This document shows positions 13,505-19,998 of a stretch of DNA of 20,630 nt, one piece after another. The stretch spans positions 1 to 20,630 of the forward strand of contig JAZUBT010000008.1 in assembly GCA_045638685.1 (NCBI GenBank). Direction: 5' to 3'. Position numbers and translations under genes: made by a program. The notes below the pieces were generated by a model. It was not told where the DNA came from and did no database searches. It was given only the letters and a program-made list of their open reading frames with translations. Each line of letters begins with the position of its first letter. Positions within the stretch are counted from its first letter, which is position 1. Source of the DNA: SIG673 sp045638685. Its GTDB lineage: Bacteria > Bacillota > Clostridia > Oscillospirales > CAG-272.

Positions 13505-13518
13505 AAATTGAAAAACTT

Positions 13519-13554
13519 AGAAAACTCGACTCTACATAAGTCGAGTTTTCTTTT
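13519..13554 (+). terminator. Terminator after the URO-D family gene
   Basis: Perfect 12-bp stem AGAAAACTCGAC/GTCGAGTTTTCT, 9-base loop, then TTT. Confidence 0.85.
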
Positions 13555-13570
13555 AACCACGCAAAACAAC

Positions 13571-13599
13571 TTGAATAAATTTTACTTTTTTGATATAAT
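13571..13599 (+). promoter_or_regulatory. Promoter of the small-gene pair
   Basis: TTGAAT (13571-13576), 17-base spacer, TATAAT (13594-13599). Confidence 0.75.
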
Positions 13600-13636
13600 A
13601 AACTCACCGATAAATAAGAATTTAACGAGGAATATT

Positions 13637-13879
13637 ATGAGTAACAATAACAAAAAGAAAATAGAGCCGTGGAGAATTATAGTTTTTGTAATAGCGGTAG
13701 CATTTATTATATTTATGTGGGTAAAAAAAGACATCGCCGAGATATACGCCACGATGCGAACTGAACAGATTGCTCCGTTGATTGTAACCACCATAGCGGT
13801 TTCGTTGTTGAAGATTGCGGCAATCGCAGGAGTGATTTTGTTAATCAAATGGATAGTAAGTAAGATAAAAAAGAAATAA
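13637..13879 (+). CDS. Small two-helix membrane protein, unknown function
   Basis: An 80-residue, strongly basic protein: short charged N-terminus (MSNNNKKKIEPWR), a first membrane helix (about 14-29), a polar loop KKDIAEIYATMRTEQ (30-44), a second long hydrophobic segment (about 46-74) and a lysine-rich tail (KIKKK). ATG 13637 is chosen for its SD (GAGGA, 5-6 bases away) and because a promoter sits just upstream; the frame is open further back, but only through the terminator and promoter. Size and topology recall holins or small toxins and regulators, but no family is recognised. Probably co-transcribed with the next gene, 27 bases on. Confidence 0.7.
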   Translation: MSNNNKKKIEPWRIIVFVIAVAFIIFMWVKKDIAEIYATMRTEQIAPLIVTTIAVSLLKIAAIAGVILLIKWIVSKIKKK

Positions 13880-13880
13880 T

Positions 13881-13903
13881 CAAATTCCAATTTATTGAGG
13901 TGT
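13881..13903 (+). repeat. 23-bp leader repeat, copy 1
   Basis: Ends in the SD GAGGTGT of the gene at 13907. It recurs with one T/C change at 14192-14214. Confidence 0.8.
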
Positions 13904-13906
13904 ATA

Positions 13907-14185
13907 ATGAGAAAATCATTTATGTGTAGCCTATGCCATAACGGCATATTAGGCGGTGCTTTATATCTTGACGAAAATTCGGTTACTTATAAGACAAACA
14001 AACTCACAGTAGATAAAGCGTATAGGAATCTTGTACTACCGCTTGATCAAATCGCAGAACTTACATGGAAATGGATTGTTTTCCCGGTAGCAACGTTCCA
14101 TATGAAGAACGGAGAAAATTACAAGGTTATAATTTTCAATAAAAGGTGCTTCGAAAAATACTATGCCGAAGTCAAACAAAACTAA
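13907..14185 (+). CDS. Small soluble protein, possibly PH/GRAM-like
   Basis: A 92-residue protein with no membrane helix. It has CSLC near the N-terminus (7-10), then alternating short strands: GGALYLDENSVTYKT, LVLPLDQIAELTWKW, FPVATFHMKNGENYKVIIF and an end helix RCFEKYYAEVK. The pattern (strand, Y-K-x-N-K, P-L-x-x-I, F-x-x-x-N-G-x-x-Y) resembles small bacterial PH- or GRAM-type domains, but this is a guess from shape. Start ATG 13907 follows SD GAGGTG by 5 bases. Second gene of the cassette operon. Function unknown. Confidence 0.68.
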   Translation: MRKSFMCSLCHNGILGGALYLDENSVTYKTNKLTVDKAYRNLVLPLDQIAELTWKWIVFPVATFHMKNGENYKVIIFNKRCFEKYYAEVKQN

Positions 14186-14191
14186 AACTAA

Positions 14192-14214
14192 CAAATTCCA
14201 ATTTATCGAGGTGT
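14192..14214 (+). repeat. 23-bp leader repeat, copy 2
   Basis: Same sequence as 13881-13903 with one change, including the SD GAGGTGT, but no proper gene follows. It looks like the start of a lost or decayed third gene. Confidence 0.78.
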
Positions 14215-14239
14215 TTCGTTTTGTGGAATAATATTTTCA

Positions 14240-14261
14240 AAAGTATAGCACACTATACTTT
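14240..14261. repeat. Perfect 9-bp stem hairpin
   Basis: AAAGTATAG, loop CACA, CTATACTTT. It is not followed by a U-tract, so it is a structural element or RNA stabiliser rather than a clear terminator. Confidence 0.6.
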
Positions 14262-14297
14262 GCAAGCAAAGTCGTGTGTTTTTGCTAAGCAAAAAGT

Positions 14298-14327
14298 AAA
14301 GGATAGCGAAATTTTCGCTATCCTTTT
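14298..14327. terminator. Bidirectional terminator inside the right cassette end
   Basis: AAAGGATAGCGAAA against TTTCGCTATCCTTT, with T-rich tails in both directions (CTTTTATG; CTTTACTTTTT on the other strand). It can end the small-gene operon (+) and the permease gene (-). Confidence 0.85.
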
Positions 14328-14339
14328 ATGTTACTTAAA

Positions 14340-14378
14340 AAATCCCTATGGGAAGAGCACTTTTTAGGCTTCTTTTTT
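14340..14378. repeat. Right inverted repeat of the cassette
   Basis: Reverse-complement partner of 13466-13504 (32 of 39 positions match, all differences in one 7-base block). Its outer end is 8 bases from the permease stop codon. Confidence 0.85.
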
Positions 14379-14386
14379 GTTTAATA

Positions 14387-15784
14387 TTATTTTTCGTTGT
14401 TCTTTTTATAAAAAAGTATTCCAAAGGACATTATAACGGCGAATACGATAAGGTAGAAAAGAACGGGGAATGCAAACTTACCGTTTGCAGCAGCATTCTG
14501 ATACGGACGAATTCCGTGTGCGTAAATCGCAACGAATACCATAAACAGCGATGCGATAATTGCGAGTATCGGCATAACTGTATTCTTAAAAATATTCTTT
14601 TTCCCTTCTTTTTTAATAAATACGACAAACATCGGGATATAAAATGCGTAAATGGTTATAATCGGGAGCTCAGACGAGTCGAAGCTGAATAAACCGAAAA
14701 TCGGAGCTCCGAGATTTGCGCCGTAGAAGTAGAAATACCATGCGCTGCAGAAAAGAAGTGCCAGAATTCCTGCGTTTGACGGCATATTGGTTTCGCCATC
14801 AACAGCAGCAAAGGTTTTAGGCTTCGGTCCGCAGTCGCGTATTGCAAGAGAGTAGAAGGAACGTGGACAAGCTATCATCAGTCCGTTGAGAGTTCCGAGA
14901 CAAGAGATAACGACAAATGCGTTCAGTATAGTTCCGCCAACACCGCCAAAAAGATTTTTTATTGCCGTGGTAGAACCCTCTTTCATAAGAACATCTACCG
15001 ATGCGCCGCCTGTAAGACCGATAAAGTACAGGATATAGACTGCCATAATGATAACTGTGCCAAATACAAGCGCACGGGGCAGGTCCTTTTTCGGATTTTT
15101 CAGCTCTGCATTGATAGACGTTGCAACAATCCAGCCCTCGTAAGCAAATGATGCCGCTGCGATTCCTGCAAATACGCTGGAAAAATCACTGCTTCCTAAG
15201 TTAGAGGAAGAAACAAAGGCTTCGGTCGTATTGCCGTTTATAAGTCCGCAAACCGTTCCGACTATAATTATTGTTGCCAGAGGGATAAGCTTGATAACCG
15301 TAGCGCTTACTTCTAATTTTCCGGCAAGCTTAGGCGAAAGCATGTTAAGTGCATAAAGAAGGCACAAATAAAATGCACCGAGCGCCATACAAAGGCCGCC
15401 CGTAATATCCGCGGTGGGATTAAAAAGAAGAAGGGTGTATCTTGCGGATACCCATGCAAGAACCGATGTCATTGCCGGAAAATAGGTTGATGCTATAAAC
15501 CATCCTATTACATAGGCGTATTTTTTACCTACAATAGATTCTGCGTAGTCAACAACGCCGTTTATTTTTACGTATTTTGTCGCAAAATTCGCAAAATTGA
15601 ATGCGCAGATTATCATGACTATTCCGCCGATTACCCAAGCAAGAATGCCGATAAGCATATTGCCGCCCGTGTAATTAAGAATGTCCTGCGCTTTGAAGAA
15701 AACGCCGGAGCCGATAACTATACCGACAACCATACAGATTGCCGTGAACAGTCCGTAGCGTTTATGAAGTTGATTGTTTTCCAA
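14387..15784 (-). CDS. APC superfamily amino acid permease
   Basis: Membrane carrier for amino acids or related compounds, 465 aa from TTG 15784, with about 12 hydrophobic segments. The N-terminal GLFTAICMVVGIVIGSGVFF is the APC family's first helix with the GSG substrate-backbone motif; FAYEGWIVATSINAELKNPKKDLPRAL is the conserved helix 6-to-loop 6-7 region. Substrate cannot be told by eye. Start: AAGGA lies 8 bases upstream of the TTG. The frame is open to an ATG at 15895 and beyond, but the promoter -10 box is at 15900-15905, so the longer form would be nearly leaderless. Ends beside the cassette's right repeat. Confidence 0.85.
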   Translation of the reverse strand: MENNQLHKRYGLFTAICMVVGIVIGSGVFFKAQDILNYTGGNMLIGILAWVIGGIVMIICAFNFANFATKYVKINGVVDYAESIVGKKYAYVIGWFIASTYFPAMTSVLAWVSARYTLLLFNPTADITGGLCMALGAFYLCLLYALNMLSPKLAGKLEVSATVIKLIPLATIIIVGTVCGLINGNTTEAFVSSSNLGSSDFSSVFAGIAAASFAYEGWIVATSINAELKNPKKDLPRALVFGTVIIMAVYILYFIGLTGGASVDVLMKEGSTTAIKNLFGGVGGTILNAFVVISCLGTLNGLMIACPRSFYSLAIRDCGPKPKTFAAVDGETNMPSNAGILALLFCSAWYFYFYGANLGAPIFGLFSFDSSELPIITIYAFYIPMFVVFIKKEGKKNIFKNTVMPILAIIASLFMVFVAIYAHGIRPYQNAAANGKFAFPVLFYLIVFAVIMSFGILFYKKNNEK

Positions 15785-15899
15785 AATTTTTATCCTTTCT
15801 TGCTGTTTTTGAGCTCTGTAACAGGGCCGCGCCGATTTTAAGCGCTTTCCGAAACCTAATATAAGCTCCTCTTTTGTAAATATTACTGTGAGCATATTA

Positions 15900-15928
15900 A
15901 TTATATCACAAATTTCTTTTAAGTTCAA
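15900..15928 (-). promoter_or_regulatory. Permease promoter
   Basis: Minus strand: TTGAAC (15923-15928), 17-base spacer, TATAAT (15900-15905). The start near 15893 leaves about 108 bases of leader before the chosen TTG. In the rest of 15929-16061 only a small palindrome CACATTATGTG (15998-16008) stands out. Confidence 0.75.
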
Positions 15929-16061
15929 TATATTTTTTACCTGACTACAATATTTTTAAATATTCCTCGCTGTAAAAACCGTATTGATGCTGTGAAACAC
16001 ATTATGTGCGAAATCTATATGTCAAAAAAACATTTATTTTAAACAAAAAAATCAAAAGGAG

Positions 16062-16091
16062 TTGACTTTTAGGGTATTATAGTGTTATAAT
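16062..16091 (+). promoter_or_regulatory. uraA-upp promoter
   Basis: TTGACT (16062-16067), 18-base spacer, TATAAT (16086-16091). The leader of about 44 bases is too short for a PyrR attenuator; only a 5-bp AAGCT/AGCTT stem is seen before the SD AGGAGG. Confidence 0.7.
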
Positions 16092-16141
16092 AATGAAAAA
16101 GGAAGCTTTAAAATATAGCTTTCTAAAAACAGGAGGAAAAA

Positions 16142-17557
16142 ATGTCAAAAAATCTTATTTATGACATCCACGACAAACCCAAGTTCGGAAGTATGCTGCT
16201 CTTTGCGTTCCAGCAGGTGCTTGCCATCCTTGCCGCGACCATTTTGGTTCCTGCCATCATCGGTAATGGGATGAGTCAGTCCGCTGCACTTTTCGGTGCA
16301 GGCGTCGGTACGATCGTTTATCAGCTCTTTACTAAGTTTCGCAGCCCCGTATTCCTCGGCTCGTCCTTCGCCTTCATTGGCTCAATGCTCGCAGCCTTTG
16401 GCGGCGCGGTATCCGCTTCCGCCGGTTACGTAGGCCTCATTATCGGTGCAATCTTCGCCGGTCTCGTTTACGTAGTAATTGCAGTCATTATCAAATTTGC
16501 AGGTGTTGAATGGATCAATAAGCTCATGCCTGCCGTTGTTATCGGCCCTACCGTTGCTCTTATCGGTCTTTCGCTTGCTGTCAATGCGGTAAACGACCTG
16601 TATGTGGGTAAGGTCATGGTTGAAAAGGTTGAGCAGGTTATTGAAAACGGACAGATCGTAAACAGCGTTACATACGTTTCCGGTTGTAGCCCCTACGTTG
16701 CGATTATCTGCGGTCTTGTAACACTCTTTGCAATCTTTGCTTTCTCGGTATTCGGTAAGAAAACGGTAAAGCTTATTCCCTTTGTTCTCGGTATTCTGGT
16801 TGGCTACGTTGTTGCATCTATATTCACCGTTATCGGTATTGCGACGAATAACGTTGCTCTTCAGGTCATCAACTTTGAAGCATTCAAGAGTATGCAGATA
16901 TTTGCAATTCCCGACTTTGCCTTTGTAGAAGCATTCAAGGGTGTTAAAGATATTGACGGTGCATTCCTCGCTACCGTTGCAGTTGCTTATATACCCGTTG
17001 CATTCGTTGTATTTGCCGAGCATATCGCTGACCACAAAAACCTTTCCACCATTATAGAAAAGGACCTTCTTGAGGATCCCGGACTTGACAAAACACTCCT
17101 TGGAGACGGTGTAGGCTCTATCGCAGGTGCATTCTTCGGAGGATGTCCCAACACCACGTACGGCGAGTCTGTCGGTTGCGTTGCTATAACCAAGAACGCT
17201 TCCGTTATCACCATTACTACTGCTGCTATCATGAGTATGATCATCTCCTTCTTCGGCCCATTCGTTACCTTCCTTTCTTCCATTCCTAACTGTGTAATGG
17301 GTGGCGTTTGCGTAGCTCTTTACGGATTTATTGCAGTTTCGGGACTTAAGATGATACAGAAGGTAGATCTTGGAGATAGCAGAAACCTCTTTGTTGTTTC
17401 CTCTATACTTATCCCCGGTATCGGTGGATTCAGTGTTTCCTTCGGTAAGGTTACCCTGACAACCATTGCATGTGCACTTATTCTCGGCATTATCGTTAAT
17501 ATATTTCTTAACAAGATCAAGGCTCCGGTAGAGAATAGTGGCTCGGAGGAGAGATGA
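16142..17557 (+). CDS. uraA: Uracil permease, NCS2 family
   Basis: Proton-coupled uracil importer of the nucleobase-ascorbate (NCS2) family; 471 aa with about 14 hydrophobic segments. Family motifs: FQQVLAILAATILVP (23-37), the FAEHIADH stretch (291-298, substrate-binding E293) and GGCPNTTYGESVG (333-345, E342), both glutamates matching those that hold uracil in E. coli UraA. The hydrophilic insert at about 155-180 is an external loop. SD AGGAGG lies 6 bases upstream. The stop codon overlaps the upp start (ATGA), and the partner fixes the substrate as uracil more firmly than xanthine. Confidence 0.93.
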   Translation: MSKNLIYDIHDKPKFGSMLLFAFQQVLAILAATILVPAIIGNGMSQSAALFGAGVGTIVYQLFTKFRSPVFLGSSFAFIGSMLAAFGGAVSASAGYVGLIIGAIFAGLVYVVIAVIIKFAGVEWINKLMPAVVIGPTVALIGLSLAVNAVNDLYVGKVMVEKVEQVIENGQIVNSVTYVSGCSPYVAIICGLVTLFAIFAFSVFGKKTVKLIPFVLGILVGYVVASIFTVIGIATNNVALQVINFEAFKSMQIFAIPDFAFVEAFKGVKDIDGAFLATVAVAYIPVAFVVFAEHIADHKNLSTIIEKDLLEDPGLDKTLLGDGVGSIAGAFFGGCPNTTYGESVGCVAITKNASVITITTAAIMSMIISFFGPFVTFLSSIPNCVMGGVCVALYGFIAVSGLKMIQKVDLGDSRNLFVVSSILIPGIGGFSVSFGKVTLTTIACALILGIIVNIFLNKIKAPVENSGSEER

Positions 17558-18201
17558 CAATGAAGGATTACAAAAACGTAATTGTCTTTGACCATCCGCT
17601 TATACGACATAAGATTGCAATACTTCGTGATGAAAAAACCAGCATGAAGGAATTTCGCGAGCTTGTGGAAGAAATCACAACGCTTATGACCTATGAAAGC
17701 CTGAAGGACGGTGTTTACACCACCGAGATAGAGGTGAAAACTCCTCTTGAGGTATGCAGGCAAACGGTTATAACCGATAATTCTGTCGTTATCGTTCCGA
17801 TTCTCCGCGCGGGGCTCGGTATGGTAAACGGTGTGCACGTACTATTTCCTTCGGCAAGAGTCGGACATATCGGTATGTACCGAAACGAAGAAACGCTTAA
17901 CCCCGAAACCTACTACTGCAAGCTTCCCGATAGTATTGAGGACAAGCTGGTTGTTGTGGTTGACCCTATGCTTGCGACGGGCGGAAGCGCGTGCGATGCA
18001 ATTCAGCTTTTAAAGAACAAGGGCTGCAAGCACATTAAGTTTATGGCGATTATCGGAGCTCCGGAGGGAATAACCAAGGTTGCCGAGGCGCATCCCGACG
18101 TAAGCATTTACGTTTCAACGCTTGACAGATGCTTAAACGAGAACGGATACATACTTCCCGGACTCGGCGACGCGGGTGACAGACTTTTCGGAACGAAATA
18201 A
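17554..18201 (+). CDS. upp: Uracil phosphoribosyltransferase
   Basis: Converts uracil + PRPP to UMP, trapping the uracil imported by UraA. 215 aa, with FDHPLIRHK (12-20), VPILRAGLGM (81-90), the PRPP loop VVVDPMLATGGSA (134-146) and the uracil-binding GYILPGLGDAGDR (198-210) near the C-terminus. Start either ATG 17554 (overlapping the uraA stop) or ATG 17560; GGAGG at 17545-17549 is 4 or 10 bases away, so both are possible. Followed by a terminator, closing the two-gene operon. Confidence 0.96.
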   Translation: MTMKDYKNVIVFDHPLIRHKIAILRDEKTSMKEFRELVEEITTLMTYESLKDGVYTTEIEVKTPLEVCRQTVITDNSVVIVPILRAGLGMVNGVHVLFPSARVGHIGMYRNEETLNPETYYCKLPDSIEDKLVVVVDPMLATGGSACDAIQLLKNKGCKHIKFMAIIGAPEGITKVAEAHPDVSIYVSTLDRCLNENGYILPGLGDAGDRLFGTK

Positions 18202-18214
18202 TAGGTAATAATTT

Positions 18215-18248
18215 AGGACGCATTCCTGCTTGGTTTGCGTCCTTTTTT
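18215..18248 (+). terminator. Terminator of the uraA-upp operon
   Basis: 8-bp stem AGGACGCA/TGCGTCCT, 13-base loop, T6 tract. Confidence 0.88.
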
Positions 18249-18258
18249 CTTTCGGGGG

Positions 18259-18287
18259 TTGAAAATGTTTTTTTGTTATGGTAAAAT
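18259..18287 (+). promoter_or_regulatory. Promoter of the acetyltransferase-azlCD operon
   Basis: TTGAAA (18259-18264), 17-base spacer, TAAAAT (18282-18287). The leader is about 16 bases, carrying SD AAAGGAG. Confidence 0.7.
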
Positions 18288-18309
18288 ACTCTAAAAAGGA
18301 GCGTTTGGT

Positions 18310-18924
18310 ATGACTGAAAAGGAAAAAAGAGATTTAGGGCTTCTTTATAACCCTAATTATGATGACGAGATTCAAAAAGAGGTGCTATCGATAAATGATT
18401 TGTGCCATAAATACAATGCCATAAAGCCCTCGAGAAGAAAGACGCAAAGAAGACTGCTTAAGAAGATATTCGGCAAGATAGGTGAATTTCCAACCGTTAA
18501 CACGCCCGTGTGGGTTGACTACGGATATAACACCGAGGTGGGAGATTATTTTTTTGCTAACCATAATTGCCAGATTCTTGACGGAGCAAAGGTGAAATTC
18601 GGAAATTACGTATTTATCGCTCCGAACTGCACCTTTACAACGGCAGAGCACGCTCTTGACACAGAGCAAAGAAACGAGGGGCTTGAGGTTGCCTTGCCGA
18701 TAACCGTAGGTGATAACGTTTGGTTTGGTGCGGGTGTTACCGTTCTTGGCGGTGTCACAATAGGAAGCGACACGGTTATAGGGGCGGGAAGCGTTGTAAC
18801 GCGTGATATACCGTCGGGAGTTATAGCGGTCGGTGTTCCGTGCCGCGTGCTTCGTAAAATAACCGAGGCAGACAAGGAATATTATCCGCGCACAATTGAG
18901 GATTTAAGGAAAAGACAAAAATGA
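18310..18924 (+). CDS. Sugar O-acetyltransferase, LacA/Maa family
   Basis: A 204-residue left-handed beta-helix acetyltransferase using acetyl-CoA. An N-terminal helical part typical of the Maa domain (about 1-60) is followed by hexapeptide repeats (about 72-185): GDYFFANHNCQILDGAKVKFGNYVFIAPNC and later VGDNVWFGAGVTVLGGVTIG. H114 in TTAEHALD is the expected catalytic base, and AVGVPCRVLRKI is the usual end of the helix. The true acceptor (maltose, galactoside, other) is unknown. It overlaps azlC by ATGA, so it is translationally coupled to an amino acid exporter, an odd partner. Confidence 0.9.
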   Translation: MTEKEKRDLGLLYNPNYDDEIQKEVLSINDLCHKYNAIKPSRRKTQRRLLKKIFGKIGEFPTVNTPVWVDYGYNTEVGDYFFANHNCQILDGAKVKFGNYVFIAPNCTFTTAEHALDTEQRNEGLEVALPITVGDNVWFGAGVTVLGGVTIGSDTVIGAGSVVTRDIPSGVIAVGVPCRVLRKITEADKEYYPRTIEDLRKRQK

Positions 18925-19604
18925 AGAGCGTAATAAAATCTGCGTTTTTGGCAACAGTACCCGTTCTTAGCGGATATCTTGTGCTTGGATTTGGCTTTGG
19001 CTTGGTTATGAAGGGGGCGGGGCTTGGCGTTTTGTCCACTCTTGCTATGAGTGCGCTTATATACGCAGGCTCAATGCAGTTTGTTGCTGTGGGGCTGTTT
19101 TTGGCAGGCGCGTCCTTTCTTACCGTTGCATTAACCACGTTTATGGTAAACGCCCGACACCTCTTTTACGGCATATCAATGCTTCAAAAATACGATAAAA
19201 CGGGGCTTATAAAGCCTTATCTCATTTTTTCTCTGACCGACGAAACCTATTCGCTCGTATGTATGGACAATCCCGAAATCGAGGACGGGAGAAAAAAAGA
19301 GTATTACCTTTCGGTATCTCTTCTCAACCATTTTTATTGGGTTTTCGGCTCGGTTCTCGGTTCTGTCGCGGGCTCGTTAATATCCTTTAGCACCGAGGGA
19401 ATTGATTTCGCTCTTACAGCCCTCTTTCTGACGGTTTTTATCGAGCAGTGGCTTTCGTCGAAAAATCATATACCGTCGGTCATAGGCGTAGGCGTGTCAA
19501 TTCTTTGCCTCTTGATTTTCGGTGCTGACAGCTTCCTTATCCCAACGATGATTATAATCACGCTTCTTCTTTCTATCTGTAAGGGAGGGCGTCAGAATGG
19601 GTAA
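18921..19604 (+). CDS. azlC: AzlC family branched-chain amino acid exporter, large subunit
   Basis: 227-residue membrane protein of the AzlC (LIV-E) family, which with AzlD exports branched-chain amino acids and their analogues. Seen: the N-terminal helix pair with GYLVLGFGFGLVM (18-30), SALIYAGSMQFVAVGL (44-59) and the signature NARHLFYGIS (77-86), then SLTDETYSL. The start codon overlaps the preceding stop (ATGA) and it overlaps azlD by 8 bases. No Lrp/AsnC-type regulator adjoins, unlike B. subtilis azlB. Confidence 0.92.
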   Translation: MKSVIKSAFLATVPVLSGYLVLGFGFGLVMKGAGLGVLSTLAMSALIYAGSMQFVAVGLFLAGASFLTVALTTFMVNARHLFYGISMLQKYDKTGLIKPYLIFSLTDETYSLVCMDNPEIEDGRKKEYYLSVSLLNHFYWVFGSVLGSVAGSLISFSTEGIDFALTALFLTVFIEQWLSSKNHIPSVIGVGVSILCLLIFGADSFLIPTMIIITLLLSICKGGRQNG

Positions 19605-19920
19605 TTTAAGGATATGGATATCTATCGGAATAATCGCGCTCGTAACTGCGCTTATACGTTTTTTGCCGTTTCTGATTTTCAGAAAGCAAAACGTTCCTAA
19701 GATTATAACGAATCTCGGAAAAACTCTGCCGTTTGCCGTAATGGGAATGCTTGTGGTTTACTGCCTCAAGAATACGCGCTTTACCGACGCGGCGCTGTTT
19801 TTACCGCAACTTATTTCCTGCGCCGTGGTAGCCGTCTTGCATATATGGCGCCGCAACACGCTTTTGAGCGTAATAGGCGGAACGGTTTCATATATGCTTT
19901 TAGTTCAATTGGTTTTTTAA
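19597..19920 (+). CDS. azlD: AzlD family transporter small subunit
   Basis: 107-residue partner of AzlC with about four hydrophobic segments. ALVTALIRFLPFLIF (14-28) and LPFAVMGMLVVYCLK (44-58) are typical AzlD stretches. Preceded by SD GGAGGG inside azlC; overlap implies coupled translation and equal subunit supply. Confidence 0.9.
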   Translation: MGNLRIWISIGIIALVTALIRFLPFLIFRKQNVPKIITNLGKTLPFAVMGMLVVYCLKNTRFTDAALFLPQLISCAVVAVLHIWRRNTLLSVIGGTVSYMLLVQLVF

Positions 19921-19933
19921 ATCTTAATAAAAG

Positions 19934-19987
19934 AAGAGGTTAATCCGCGCTAAAGCCCTGCCCGTGCGGTGTTAACCTCTTTTTTTG
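19934..19987. terminator. Terminator after azlD
   Basis: 10-bp stem AAGAGGTTAA/TTAACCTCTT with an inner CCGC/GCGG pair and a T-tract. The reverse strand also has CTTTT after the stem, so it may serve the convergent gene at 19999. Confidence 0.88.
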
Positions 19988-19998
19988 TTTAGTTTAGT

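Larger units (their letters stand above)
14221..14367 (+). pseudogene. Doubtful 48-codon remnant after the second leader repeat
   Basis: A TTG at 14221 lies 7 bases after GAGGTG and opens 48 codons ending inside the right inverted repeat. The frame runs through two strong hairpins (14240-14261 and 14298-14327), so it is more likely residue of a deleted gene than a working one. No similarity to its neighbours is seen. Confidence 0.25.
13466..14378. mobile_element. Putative inverted-repeat-bounded cassette, ~0.9 kb
   Basis: Two 39-bp inverted repeats bound a segment with its own promoter, two small genes and a strong hairpin just inside each end. The layout is IR, hairpin, genes, hairpin, IR. 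No transposase is present, so if mobile it would be a MITE-like, non-autonomous unit. It sits in the gap between the convergent URO-D and permease genes, where insertion would be harmless. Mobility is inference; the repeats and hairpins are seen. Confidence 0.45.

Noticed and set aside
16092..16141. PyrR attenuator before uraA-upp
   Set aside because: The leader is too short and shows no anti-antiterminator or terminator pair.
16382..17560. 392-codon antisense frame opposite uraA
   Set aside because: Polar, low-complexity translation antisense to a clear membrane transporter; no start signals.
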